From assembly GCF_000010405.1 (NCBI RefSeq), contig NC_009465.1:1-64000 (forward strand): a stretch of 64,000 nt of DNA, read 5' to 3'. Both the position numbers and the translations under genes were made by a program. The DNA comes from Candidatus Vesicomyosocius okutanii (GTDB taxonomy: Bacteria > Pseudomonadota > Gammaproteobacteria > PS1 > Pseudothioglobaceae). Below are positions 31,120 to 39,719 of this stretch, piece by piece. The notes below the pieces were generated by a model. That model saw only the letters and a list, made by a program, of their open reading frames with translations, was not told the origin of the DNA and did not search any database. The stretch's first letter is position 1. Each line of letters opens with the position of its first letter.

Positions 31120-32013
31120 ATGCCTTTAATTAGTGACTTATTAGCTTTATGTAAACTTAAGGTGGTGGCATTGATATTGTTTACGGCAGTGGTGGGTATG
31201 TTTTTAGCCGTACCTGCACCGTATTTACCTAATGGGTTATTAGTATTAAGCGCCTCAATTGGTATTAGTATGGTAGCTGCTTCAGCAGCAGTGTTTAACC
31301 ATGTGGTTGATGAACAGATTGATGCTCAAATGTCTCGTACTAACCAACGCCCTTTGCCACAAGGAAGGGTGAGTAAAAATCAAGCGTTAGTGTGGGGGGT
31401 ATTTTTGGGATTTATTGGTCTTGGTATTTTGCAATTATTTGTTAATATTATTACTGTTGTGCTTACGTTTATTTCATTAATTGGCTACACTATTGTTTAC
31501 ACTTTGTATCTTAAACGTGCAACACCGCAAAATATTGTTATCGGTGGTGCAGCAGGTGCAACACCCCCTGTGCTAGGCTGGACAGCCGTATCTGGTACCC
31601 AGGGTATTGAATATGCTTGTTTGTTATTTTTAATTGTTTTTATCTGGACACCGCCCCACTTTTGGGCACTAGCTATTTATCGGGTCGAGGAATATAAAAA
31701 AATCGATATGCCTATGTTGCCAGTAACACATGGATTAGCCTATACCAGAACGCAAATTTTATTATATACGGTTTTATTGTTATTAGTTAGTTTGTTGCCT
31801 TATTTATCAGGCATGTCTGGGCTTATTTATTTGGTAATAACCATTGCATTAGGAGTTAGATTTCTAGTATATGCGATTAAAATTTATAATAATCCAGATG
31901 ATAAAATGGTTGCTTGGAGTACTTTTATGTATTCAATTAATTATTTAATGTTGTTATTTATTGCACTATTATTTGACCATTACTGGCTAATATCACCTTG
32001 GGAGATTCTTTAG
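31120..32013 (+). CDS. ctaB: Protoheme IX farnesyltransferase (heme O synthase)
   Basis: CtaB (CyoE) adds a farnesyl group to heme b, giving heme O. The 297-residue UbiA-family protein has about nine membrane segments, the first prenyl-diphosphate motif NHVVDEQIDAQMSRTNQRPLP near residues 61-81, the YTLYLKRATPQNIVIGG segment and the second aspartate region near WTPPHFWALAIYR. A GGAGATAA ribosome binding site precedes the ATG. With ctaA it supplies heme A for the aa3 oxidase. Confidence 0.96.
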   Translation: MPLISDLLALCKLKVVALILFTAVVGMFLAVPAPYLPNGLLVLSASIGISMVAASAAVFNHVVDEQIDAQMSRTNQRPLPQGRVSKNQALVWGVFLGFIGLGILQLFVNIITVVLTFISLIGYTIVYTLYLKRATPQNIVIGGAAGATPPVLGWTAVSGTQGIEYACLLFLIVFIWTPPHFWALAIYRVEEYKKIDMPMLPVTHGLAYTRTQILLYTVLLLLVSLLPYLSGMSGLIYLVITIALGVRFLVYAIKIYNNPDDKMVAWSTFMYSINYLMLLFIALLFDHYWLISPWEIL

Positions 32014-32205
32014 ATGAAAAGATTAGGACAAGTATTTAAAGCAGTTGTATCTGCTATGATTGGTGTTGGTAAAAAAGAAGATTTAGTAAAAGATTTTGCA
32101 CGTACTGAAAAACAAGGACCATGGCCTTATATTATTATTGGTCTAATTATGACATTTATTTTTATTGGTTTAATAATAGCAGTTGTTAAGTTAGTATTAC
32201 CATAA
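32014..32205 (+). CDS. DUF2970 small membrane protein
   Basis: A 63-residue protein with one C-terminal transmembrane helix (about residues 38-60) after a basic amphipathic N-terminal half (FKAVVSAMIGVGKK). It matches the DUF2970 pattern, a family often found near cytochrome oxidase genes in beta- and gammaproteobacteria, with unknown function. The ATG follows the ctaB stop directly with no gap, so it is almost certainly translated with it. Confidence 0.75.
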   Translation: MKRLGQVFKAVVSAMIGVGKKEDLVKDFARTEKQGPWPYIIIGLIMTFIFIGLIIAVVKLVLP

Positions 32206-32313
32206 TCAAGTGTTTTGATGATTACATTAAGTGATTGCTATTTTTTTGTGTAGGTTAGAGTTTGGTTAATAGTCTGATTTATTTAAGAATGTAGTATATA
32301 TAGCAATAAATAG

Positions 32314-33288
32314 TTAGTTGTTATGTTTTATAAAAGTTTTATGTACCATAGTAATAATACTAAGTAACAATAGTAACGCTATAGTGTTATGTAACACTGC
32401 TATTATTATTGGCAATGAAAGAACAACATTAAGAACACCAAGTGTGATTTGTATTGTTAATAGAATAACACTTAATATTAAATTAAACCTTAAGTGATTG
32501 TAATTTCTAAATAAATAAATAAGTAATAGCATGAATATGGTTGTTATTAAGGCGCCAATACGATGAAGCACTTGAATGGCAGAACGTGCCGGGTTTTCTA
32601 ATATACCATACTCATAATTAGCTCCTAACGATCCCCAATATAATGCGTGAGTAAAATCTAGATCAGGCCACCATTTGTTTAAACAAGTTGGAAAGTATTC
32701 ACCACAAGATAGCGCTGCATAGTTAGCACTTGTCCAGCCACCTAGAATGATTTGTAAACTTAGTATGGTTAATGTTATTAATAATACAAATTTATGTTCT
32801 TTTAAAACGTTTTGGTAAGTAGTTGGTGTTTTTTTTTGATTTAAGAACATCCAAACAAGTAATATAGTGGTTAAAAATCCCCCTATTAAATGTAAGGTAA
32901 CAATGCCAGGATGTACTAAAAATGTGACTGTCCACATACCAAATGCACCTTGTAACATAACAAAAAAAGCGCTAAATCCAGGCAGTTTTAATGATTGTTG
33001 GTGTTGTAGTTTCCCTTTTAGTGCTAAGAAAAACAGAATAAGTATTGTTAATCCAAGCGTGGAGGCAACATAGCGATGTAGCATTTCTTTCCATCCTTTT
33101 ACAATATTTAGTGGACGAGAAAAACCTTGAATAGTAGTACCGTCTTTAGCGTCAGGTACGCTTAGTTGACCATAACATCCTGGCCAATCTGGACAGCCTA
33201 ACCCAGCATTACCTAGGCGTGTGTAAGCACCTAGAATAACAACAATGAGTGCTAAAATAATTGAAATTTGCAGTATTTTTCTAAACAT
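32314..33288 (-). CDS. ctaA: Heme A synthase
   Basis: CtaA (COX15) oxidises heme O to heme A for the aa3-type oxidase. The 324-residue protein has about eight membrane helices in two similar halves, with conserved histidines in the first half (EMLHRYVAS, VHPGIVTLHLIGG) and second half (VLHRIGALI, VLHNTIALLL), and the N-terminal LGAYTRLGNAGLGCPDWPGCYG. It reads against the ctaB side of the cluster, convergent with the DUF2970 gene over a 108-bp gap. Confidence 0.95.
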   Translation of the reverse strand: MFRKILQISIILALIVVILGAYTRLGNAGLGCPDWPGCYGQLSVPDAKDGTTIQGFSRPLNIVKGWKEMLHRYVASTLGLTILILFFLALKGKLQHQQSLKLPGFSAFFVMLQGAFGMWTVTFLVHPGIVTLHLIGGFLTTILLVWMFLNQKKTPTTYQNVLKEHKFVLLITLTILSLQIILGGWTSANYAALSCGEYFPTCLNKWWPDLDFTHALYWGSLGANYEYGILENPARSAIQVLHRIGALITTIFMLLLIYLFRNYNHLRFNLILSVILLTIQITLGVLNVVLSLPIIIAVLHNTIALLLLLSIITMVHKTFIKHNN

Positions 33289-33388
33289 TTGTTTGTTAAA
33301 ACAACCCCTTCTCTATATTTATACAAGTAATTCTAAAATAGAATAAAATACTTCTAGATAAGAAATTAGAGTATTCCTTATTGAATTA

Positions 33389-34216
33389 TTATTCTAACTT
33401 GCTAATTAAAGATTTATAAGCATGCCAGGTTGCATGTGCTAATACTGGAACAGTAACCACCATACCTAAAAAATATGGTGTTAATAAACTAGCTAAAACA
33501 ATAATACCAACAATTGGCACCCATATCAACATTACAATTTTATTTGCTAATGCGGTTTTAATACTGGTATGAGCAGCTGTAAAGGGGTCGATATTTTGGT
33601 CTAATACCATAGGGAAAGAGAACCAGCTAATCATAAAAGATATCCAAGCAGTAACGGTAGTAAAAATGCCATAAATGACTAAAAATAATGGATTATTAAA
33701 GTTGATAATATCATCTAAGATAGCTTCTATAATTGTTTGATTTTGATTAACAAAAGTGTCGGTATTGAGTATTGCATAAATAAGAGGTGTAAACACCATC
33801 CACATAATTGCTATAATAATTAAAATAATAGATAAAAAGAATGAAGGATAAGAGCCGCCATTGGCTTTGAAGGCAGATTTAATAACGGTTAATATAGATC
33901 TAAAAGAAAGCTCTTCTCCAATAGATAAGCGTTTTGAGGCATCATACATAGCCATGGCAGAAATAGGACCAAATATAATTACCACCATAGCTAATAAAGG
34001 TGCTGCAATATCGCTAAGTGTGGGCGAGTGTGATAAAAAATCCCAGTAAAAATAGGTAAATGAAGTAAATAGTGTGCCATAAAATAATGCCAATGCTGGG
34101 CATTTTGTAAAATCTTCCACGCCTTTTTTTAACCATGTAAAGGGAGCGCTGTAACTAATTTTCTTAATATAAACTTTTTTGTTTATACTCTTAGTCATCC
34201 GGGGTATTTGTAGCAT
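33389..34216 (-). CDS. DUF2189 integral membrane protein
   Basis: A DUF2189 family protein of unknown function, probably inner membrane. The 275-residue product has about six hydrophobic segments, with AWLKKGVEDF-like SAPFTWLKKGVEDFTKCP near the start and YDASKRLSIGEELSF in the first loop, both typical of the family. The frame begins at an ATG at 34249, but the ATG at 34216 has a strong TCAGGAGATT ribosome binding site and is preferred. It sits between ctaA and coxB, and members often neighbour cytochrome oxidase genes. Confidence 0.8.
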   Translation of the reverse strand: MLQIPRMTKSINKKVYIKKISYSAPFTWLKKGVEDFTKCPALALFYGTLFTSFTYFYWDFLSHSPTLSDIAAPLLAMVVIIFGPISAMAMYDASKRLSIGEELSFRSILTVIKSAFKANGGSYPSFFLSIILIIIAIMWMVFTPLIYAILNTDTFVNQNQTIIEAILDDIINFNNPLFLVIYGIFTTVTAWISFMISWFSFPMVLDQNIDPFTAAHTSIKTALANKIVMLIWVPIVGIIVLASLLTPYFLGMVVTVPVLAHATWHAYKSLISKLE

Positions 34217-34356
34217 TTTTAATCTCCTGAATTTGATGTGTAATATCATTCATATTAAAACAGACCTTTTTATACCTGTCAAGAAAATAAGTTAAATATT
34301 TTGACTTAGAATTAAGGAAATTTATTATTATTTGTGAATGAGAAAAAATAATTGTG

Positions 34357-34362
34357 TATCAT
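34357..34362 (+). promoter_or_regulatory. Candidate -10 element for the coxBA operon
   Basis: TATCAT at 34357-34362 lies within the 12-mer TGTATCATAAGT (34355-34366), which also occurs at the ccoN promoter (39712-39723). Transcription would start near 34369, exactly where the perfect palindrome begins. A weak TTGTGA at 34332-34337 is the nearest -35 match. Confidence 0.35.
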
Positions 34363-34369
34363 AAGTATA

Positions 34370-34399
34370 AATTTTCAATACACTAGTGTATTGAAAATT
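34370..34399. promoter_or_regulatory. Perfect 30-bp palindrome in the coxB leader
   Basis: The 15-base half-site AATTTTCAATACACT is followed at once by its exact complement, with no spacer. It ends 28 bp before the coxB ATG and just before the AGGGGAG ribosome binding site. It could be an operator for a dimeric repressor or a 5' hairpin protecting the mRNA. No U-run follows, so it is not a standard terminator. Confidence 0.7.
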
Positions 34400-34427
34400 A
34401 TAGTATTTTTATATAGGGGAGAAATTT

Positions 34428-35537
34428 ATGAGCAAATTGACGTCTTATTTAGGTGGTTTGATTGCAATAGTATCAGTAAATGCATTTTCTGAATATGATT
34501 TGAATATGACACGTGGAGTTACCTCTGTTAGTCGAGATATTTATGGGTTACACATGATGGTGTTTTGGGTTTGTGTTGCTATTGCTATTATTGTATTTAG
34601 TATTATGATTTACTCATTGATTGTACACCGTAAGTCGCAAGGTGCGGTAGCTGCAAATTTTCATGAAAGTACAAAAGCTGAATTGCTTTGGACAGGTATT
34701 CCTATTATCATCTTAGTATTAATGGCAATTCCTGCTTCAAGTACATTGATTGATTTAGAAGATACTTCTAAAGCGCAAATGACCATTAAGATTACAGGCC
34801 ATCAGTGGAAATGGCAATACGATTACCCTAAGGAAGGTATTAGTTTTATTTCTAACCTTAAACAAAATTCTAAAGACGCTATCTACTCTAAAAATAAACA
34901 TGAGAATTATTTGTTAGAAGTGGACAATAATCTAGTGTTACCGGTAGATACTTCTATTCGTTTCTTAATCACCTCAAATGATGTTATTCATAACTGGTGG
35001 GTACCTGATTTTGGCGTGAAACAGGATGCTAACCCAGGTTTTATTAATGATGCGTGGGCAAAGATTGATGAAATAGGCACCTATCGTGGCCAGTGTGCTG
35101 AACTTTGTGGTAAAGATCATGGTTTTATGCCTATTGTGGTTGATGTAGTCTCCAAGGCAGATTATGCTCAATGGGTATTAAAGAAACAGATAACTAAAGC
35201 AGCAAAACTTACTCAATCAAGAAAAACTTGGAGTGAAAAGGATCTAACAAGCTTGGGTAAAAAAGTTTATAACACAAATTGTTCTAGCTGTCATGGTATT
35301 ACTGGAAAAGGTATTCCTGGTATTTTTCCAGCGCTTAGAGGTAGTTCTGTTGCAACTGGTGATATCAAAAATCATATAGGCATTGTTTTGCATGGAAAGG
35401 CCGGGACTGCTATGGCTAGTTATAAAAATATACTGGGAGATGCTGATATTGCAGCAGTAATAACCTTTGAAAGGAATTCTTTTGGTAATCAAATGGGTGA
35501 TTTGGTTCAGCCATCAGATATTAAATCTGCACGTTAA
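34428..35537 (+). CDS. coxB: Cytochrome c oxidase subunit II with fused cytochrome c domain
   Basis: Subunit II takes electrons from cytochrome c through the CuA centre. The 369-residue protein has a signal-like N-terminus, two membrane helices (about residues 36-65 and 78-100), the CuA domain with ITGHQWKWQYDYP, the ligands C223 and C227 in CAELCGKDHGFM, and a C-terminal c-type cytochrome domain with CSSCHG from residue 285. The fused heme domain marks the caa3-like subclass. A strong AGGGGAG ribosome binding site precedes the ATG. Confidence 0.95.
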   Translation: MSKLTSYLGGLIAIVSVNAFSEYDLNMTRGVTSVSRDIYGLHMMVFWVCVAIAIIVFSIMIYSLIVHRKSQGAVAANFHESTKAELLWTGIPIIILVLMAIPASSTLIDLEDTSKAQMTIKITGHQWKWQYDYPKEGISFISNLKQNSKDAIYSKNKHENYLLEVDNNLVLPVDTSIRFLITSNDVIHNWWVPDFGVKQDANPGFINDAWAKIDEIGTYRGQCAELCGKDHGFMPIVVDVVSKADYAQWVLKKQITKAAKLTQSRKTWSEKDLTSLGKKVYNTNCSSCHGITGKGIPGIFPALRGSSVATGDIKNHIGIVLHGKAGTAMASYKNILGDADIAAVITFERNSFGNQMGDLVQPSDIKSAR

Positions 35538-35562
35538 TTTAGAATAATTAAGGAGAAACAAT

Positions 35563-37164
35563 ATGACAACAATAACTGCTTACACTAGCCATCACAGTCC
35601 TGAAAAAGGTCTGATGAGATGGATCAAAACAACCAATCATAAAGATATTGGATCGTTATATTTATGGTTTGCGTTTATTATGCTATTAGTTGGTGGTGTA
35701 ATGGCAATGGTTATTCGTATGGAGTTATTTCAACCAGGTATGCAATTAATTAATCCACAATTTTTTAATCAAATGACAACCATGCATGGTTTAATTATGG
35801 TTTTTGGTGCAATTATGCCAGCATTTGTTGGTTTAGGTAACTGGCTTATTCCAATGATGATAGGAGCGCCTGATATGGCATTGCCACGAATGAATAATTG
35901 GTCTTTCTGGATTCTGCCATTTGCTGGTGGTATTTTACTAAGCACATTTTTTATGGAAGGGGGTGCACCTGCGTTTGGTTGGACATTTTATGCGCCACTG
36001 TCAACAACATTTGCACCAGATAGTACCGATTTTTTTATTTTTGCAGTACATTTGTTAGGCTTTTCTTCCATTATGGGTGCGATTAATATTGTTGCAACAG
36101 TGGTCAATATGCGCGCACTAGAGATGAAGCTTATGGATATGCCATTATTTGTATGGACATGGCTAATTACCTCATTTTTGCTTATTGGTGCGATGCCAGT
36201 ACTTGCAGGTGCGGTAACTATGATGTTGACAGATCGTAATTTTGGTACGGCATTTTTTGATGCAGCAGGTGGTGGTGACCCTGTTATGTTTCAGCATATC
36301 TTTTGGTTTTTTGGTCATCCTGAGGTTTATATTATGATTTTGCCAGCATTTGGCGTAATTTCACATGTTATTCCAACTTTTGCACGTAAACCTTTGTTTG
36401 GTTATTCATCAATGGTTTATGCTACAGCATCGATTGCATTTTTATCCTATATTGTTTGGGCACACCATATGTTTTTAACTGGCATGCCAGTTGCTGGTGA
36501 GTTGTATTTTATGTACGCTACCATGTTAATTGCAGTGCCAACAGGTGTTAAGGTGTTTAACTGGATCTCAACTATGTGGAGAGGTTCTATGACTTTTGAG
36601 ACGCCAATGTTATGGGCCATTTCATTTGTATTTTTATTTACAATTGGCGGTTTTTCTGGCGTAATGGTAGGAATTGCGCCGGCAGATATTCAGTATCATG
36701 ATACTTATTTTGTAGTTGCACATTTTCATTATGTTTTAGTGACTGGTGCATTATGGTCTATTATTGCAGCAACATTTTATTGGCTGCCTAAATGGACAGG
36801 TAAAATGTATAATGAAACTTTGGCACAGGTACACTTTTGGTGGGCAGTTGTTTCAGTAAATGTTTTATTCTTTCCTCAGCACTTTTTAGGGCTTGCTGGT
36901 ATGCCTAGGCGTATTCCTGATTATTCGTTACAGTTTGCTGATTTTAATATGATCTCTTCTATTGGTGGCTTTGCATTTGGTACATCATTTATTCTATTCA
37001 CCTATATTGTTATTGATTGTATTCGTAATGGTAAACCAGCAGATGCTCGTCCTTGGGAAGGCGCTAAAGGTTTAGAATGGACCTTAGAGCCAAAGGCACA
37101 GTATCATAGCTTTAATAAACCACCAACAAGAGAGTTGATTAAGCAAGAATCTCAGAACTCTTAA
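35563..37164 (+). CDS. coxA: Cytochrome c oxidase subunit I (aa3 type)
   Basis: The catalytic subunit holding heme a and the heme a3-CuB centre. The 533-residue protein has twelve membrane segments, the heme a ligand in TTMHGLIMVFGA, the CuB/Tyr motif HIFWFFGHPEVYIMILPAFG, the following HH pair in VWAHHMFLTG, and the heme a3/heme a ligands in DTYFVVAHFHYVL. AAGGAGA precedes its ATG, 25 bp after coxB. Its stop overlaps the next small ORF by one base. Confidence 0.98.
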   Translation: MTTITAYTSHHSPEKGLMRWIKTTNHKDIGSLYLWFAFIMLLVGGVMAMVIRMELFQPGMQLINPQFFNQMTTMHGLIMVFGAIMPAFVGLGNWLIPMMIGAPDMALPRMNNWSFWILPFAGGILLSTFFMEGGAPAFGWTFYAPLSTTFAPDSTDFFIFAVHLLGFSSIMGAINIVATVVNMRALEMKLMDMPLFVWTWLITSFLLIGAMPVLAGAVTMMLTDRNFGTAFFDAAGGGDPVMFQHIFWFFGHPEVYIMILPAFGVISHVIPTFARKPLFGYSSMVYATASIAFLSYIVWAHHMFLTGMPVAGELYFMYATMLIAVPTGVKVFNWISTMWRGSMTFETPMLWAISFVFLFTIGGFSGVMVGIAPADIQYHDTYFVVAHFHYVLVTGALWSIIAATFYWLPKWTGKMYNETLAQVHFWWAVVSVNVLFFPQHFLGLAGMPRRIPDYSLQFADFNMISSIGGFAFGTSFILFTYIVIDCIRNGKPADARPWEGAKGLEWTLEPKAQYHSFNKPPTRELIKQESQNS

Positions 37165-37262
37165 TGAAAAATAAAAATCAACAAGGTGTGGTAATTACTG
37201 TAGTAATTACCAGCGCCATTGCAGTAGGTGTGTTTATAGCAACCATTGTATTGTATGGTTGA
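37164..37262 (+). CDS. Small membrane protein between coxA and ctaG
   Basis: A 32-residue ORF starting at the ATG that overlaps the coxA stop (TAATG) and ending 8 bp inside ctaG. It begins with a polar MKNKNQQG and then is one hydrophobic helix to the end. Size, topology and place match the short 'cytochrome oxidase small assembly protein' found between coxA and ctaG in other proteobacteria. Overlaps on both sides support real coupled translation; sequence alone cannot give function. Confidence 0.6.
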   Translation: MKNKNQQGVVITVVITSAIAVGVFIATIVLYG

Positions 37263-37788
37263 TATAAGTGTTCGGAAAAAAATAACAAAAACATTTTGGA
37301 TAAAATTAATTTTATCACCAATATTAATGTTTGCCTTTGCTTATGCAATGGTACCTATTTACGATGTATTTTGTGAAATTACTGGATTTAATGGAACAAC
37401 AGGTAGAATTAATAGTGAACAAATATATGCTATAGATGAATCGCGCAGGATTGAAGTAAGTTTTTTTGCTATGACAATGGGGGGGTTTCCGGTACAGTTC
37501 AGACCTAAGATAAATTCAATGGAAGTAATACCTGGTAAGTTTTACACTACTAGTTATATTGCTAAGAATAATACTGATAAAGTTGTTATTGGTCAAGCAA
37601 TTCCTAGTGTTGCTCCTACAGAAGCGGCATTGTATTTTAAAAAGTTAGAGTGTTTTTGTTTCAATAAACAAGTGTTTGAACCACATCAGAAGATAGAAAT
37701 GACTTTAAGATTTGTGATTGAGCCAGAATTAGACAAGCGTATTAAAGACGTGAGCTTATCTTATAATTTTTTTAAGATTAAAAGTTAA
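37255..37788 (+). CDS. ctaG: Cytochrome c oxidase assembly protein CtaG (Cox11)
   Basis: CtaG (Cox11) inserts copper into the CuB site of subunit I. The 177-residue protein has one N-terminal membrane helix (FWIKLILSPILMFAFAYAMVPIYDVFCEITG) and a periplasmic beta domain with the copper motif ECFCFNKQ. An upstream TTG at 37246 is possible, but the ATG at 37255 gives the usual short cytoplasmic N-terminus. It overlaps the preceding small ORF by 8 bp. Confidence 0.93.
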   Translation: MVDISVRKKITKTFWIKLILSPILMFAFAYAMVPIYDVFCEITGFNGTTGRINSEQIYAIDESRRIEVSFFAMTMGGFPVQFRPKINSMEVIPGKFYTTSYIAKNNTDKVVIGQAIPSVAPTEAALYFKKLECFCFNKQVFEPHQKIEMTLRFVIEPELDKRIKDVSLSYNFFKIKS

Positions 37789-37805
37789 AAAAAGGGGAGA
37801 GAAAT

Positions 37806-38690
37806 ATGAATGAACAAGAATATTATGTGCCAAGTGGTACTTATTGGCCTATTATTGGTTCAATTGGTGTTGCTACTTTATTTGTAGGTTTTGCTAATCA
37901 AATGCATGGTGCTAGTTGGGGTGCTTCAATTATGGCCTTAGGCTTTAGTATTTTGGTATTTATGATGTTTGGTTGGTTTGGTCAAGTTGTTAATGAAAGC
38001 ACTAGTGGTATGTATAACAGTCAAGTTGATCGCTCATTTCGCTGGGGTATGAGTTGGTTTATTTTTTCTGAAGTGATGTTTTTTGCTGCCTTTTTTGGCG
38101 TTTTATTTTATGCAAGACAATTATCAGTTCCATGGCTAGGTGGTTCAGGTAATAACTTTTTCACTCCTGATTTATGGAATGGTTTTAGTTCAACATGGAA
38201 ACAAATTGCTTTTAGTACACCTGGTTTAATCCTACAATCAGGTACAGCAATTTCTGTGCCAAGACAATTAGTTGATGCTTGGGGGCTGCCAGCTTTAAAT
38301 ACAGCATTACTGCTTTTATCAGGTGTTACTTTAACTTTTGCGCATCATACACTGCGTAATGGAGATCGTAATAAAATTATTGGATGGTTGGTTGCTACCA
38401 TTGTTCTTGGTGTGTTGTTTTTAGGATTTCAAATTACTGAATATGGCCATGCATATCATGATGGTTTGAAGCTAACTTCTGGAATTTATGGCTCAACATT
38501 TTATATGTTAACTGGTTTTCATGGTTTTCATGTAACAGTTGGTGTAATTATGTTAACTGTTATTCTTTATCGTGTACAAAAAGGACATTTTAGTGCAGAT
38601 AACCACTTTGGCTTTGAAGGTGTTGCTTGGTATTGGCATTTTGTAGATGTAGTGTGGTTGGGTTTATTTATCTTTGTGTATTGGTTGTAG
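37806..38690 (+). CDS. coxC: Cytochrome c oxidase subunit III
   Basis: Subunit III stabilises the proton-pumping core. The 294-residue protein has seven membrane segments, including the conserved SWFIFSEVMFFAAFFGVLFYAR, TGFHGFHVTVG, and the terminal EGVAWYWHFVDVVWLGLFIFVYWL typical of the family. A GGGGAGA ribosome binding site precedes the ATG, 17 bp after ctaG. Confidence 0.97.
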   Translation: MNEQEYYVPSGTYWPIIGSIGVATLFVGFANQMHGASWGASIMALGFSILVFMMFGWFGQVVNESTSGMYNSQVDRSFRWGMSWFIFSEVMFFAAFFGVLFYARQLSVPWLGGSGNNFFTPDLWNGFSSTWKQIAFSTPGLILQSGTAISVPRQLVDAWGLPALNTALLLLSGVTLTFAHHTLRNGDRNKIIGWLVATIVLGVLFLGFQITEYGHAYHDGLKLTSGIYGSTFYMLTGFHGFHVTVGVIMLTVILYRVQKGHFSADNHFGFEGVAWYWHFVDVVWLGLFIFVYWL

Positions 38691-38733
38691 TTAGTTATAA
38701 AATTGATAAAAATATTTTATATTTGGTTTTTTA

Positions 38734-38748
38734 TCCTATTTCATAGGA
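38734..38748 (+). promoter_or_regulatory. Hairpin covering the ribosome binding site of the DUF2909 gene
   Basis: TCCTAT, a TTC loop, then ATAGGA form a 6-bp stem whose 3' arm contains the AGGA ribosome binding site (38745-38748), 7 bases before the ATG at 38756. It would reduce translation when folded. The stem is short, so the effect may be small. Confidence 0.35.
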
Positions 38749-38755
38749 AAAGCTA

Positions 38756-38983
38756 ATGACACAAATCATTATAGTTATCATTATTATCGCTATTTTAATA
38801 GCACTAAGTATAAGTTTACTGGGTATGCTTAGAGGTGGGAAAGCTGGTTCGAATAAAATGTTTAAATCATTAGTAATACGCGTGGTATTGTCGTTATCTT
38901 TGTTTATTATCGTTATGTTTTTTGCTTATATGGGTTGGATAGAACCCAATATAATTATGATGGATACATTTTCTTTTCAGTGA
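38756..38983 (+). CDS. DUF2909 small twin-helix membrane protein
   Basis: A 75-residue protein with two hydrophobic helices (about residues 3-24 and 41-65) joined by a short basic loop LRGGKAGSNKMFKSLVIRV. It matches the DUF2909 (twin transmembrane) family seen in cytochrome oxidase clusters, of unknown function. Its stop overlaps the SURF1 GTG start by four bases (GTGA). Confidence 0.75.
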   Translation: MTQIIIVIIIIAILIALSISLLGMLRGGKAGSNKMFKSLVIRVVLSLSLFIIVMFFAYMGWIEPNIIMMDTFSFQ

Positions 38984-39681
38984 TTAAGCATACTATTTTT
39001 ATTCCTATTATTTTAATATTCTTAATTATTTATGGATTAATATCGTTAGGATTTTGGCAGATTGACCGTGCTGATGAGAAACGTGTTATTGAGAATAAGA
39101 TTATACTAGCGCAACAAAAACCAGTTCAGTTGATAACAAATGTAAAAGAGTTGTTGAATAAAGAGTATCATCAGGTGCTATTAAAAGGTCATTATGACAC
39201 TGATAAACAATTTATTTATGACAATCAAATTGTTAATGGTAATGCTGGTTATTATGTACTTACACCTTTTGTATTAAGTAGTAAAACTACCATATTGGTT
39301 AACCGTGGTTTTGTACCTTGGAATGGAAGCCGCGGTCAATTAGTGAATATTAAGGTAGATAACCTAACAAGAGTTATTAAAGTTAGACTGGTTAAGCCTG
39401 TTGAGCGTATTAAACTTAAGCAAGAATTAATCACATCAAATTTTCCTGTATTAATACAGTCTTTAAATTTAGACGAGTTATCTTTGTTATCTGATTATCA
39501 AATTGTTGCTATGTTAGCGCGTCTTGATATTGAAGATAGTGATGGATTTTTTAGGCAATGGCAATCTTTTTATGGTAGTGTGAATAAGCACTTAAGTTAT
39601 GCATTGCAATGGTTCTTAATGGCTTTAGTGTTAGGTATTATTTCTTTAAGATTATGGATCAAGAAAAATAAAAAAAATTGA
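38980..39681 (+). CDS. SURF1 family cytochrome oxidase assembly protein
   Basis: SURF1 helps build the heme a site of cytochrome c oxidase. The 233-residue protein has one membrane helix at each end and the family marks LGFWQIDRADEKR near residues 22-34 and ILVNRGFVPW in the middle. The frame remains open to a TTG at 38935, but the GTG at 38980 gives a 4-bp overlap with the DUF2909 stop and a typical N-terminus starting just before the first helix. The stop codon lies inside the FNR box for ccoN. Confidence 0.9.
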   Translation: MIKHTIFIPIILIFLIIYGLISLGFWQIDRADEKRVIENKIILAQQKPVQLITNVKELLNKEYHQVLLKGHYDTDKQFIYDNQIVNGNAGYYVLTPFVLSSKTTILVNRGFVPWNGSRGQLVNIKVDNLTRVIKVRLVKPVERIKLKQELITSNFPVLIQSLNLDELSLLSDYQIVAMLARLDIEDSDGFFRQWQSFYGSVNKHLSYALQWFLMALVLGIISLRLWIKKNKKN

Positions 39682-39691
39682 TCTATATCAA
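39678..39691. promoter_or_regulatory. Perfect FNR/ANR box upstream of ccoN
   Basis: TTGATCTATATCAA matches the FNR/ANR consensus TTGATnnnnATCAA at all ten fixed positions. Its centre (39684.5) lies about 41.5 bp before the start expected from the TATCAT element at 39714-39719, the geometry of FNR-activated class II promoters. The site overlaps the SURF1 stop codon. Confidence 0.85.
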
Positions 39692-39713
39692 AAGAGCATG
39701 ATGTGGTTGACTG

Positions 39714-39719
39714 TATCAT
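39714..39719 (+). promoter_or_regulatory. -10 element of the ccoN promoter
   Basis: TATCAT lies 22 bp after the FNR box and predicts a start near 39726, giving a leader of about 72 bases before the ccoN ATG. No -35 hexamer is needed in a class II FNR promoter, since the box takes its place. Confidence 0.6.
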
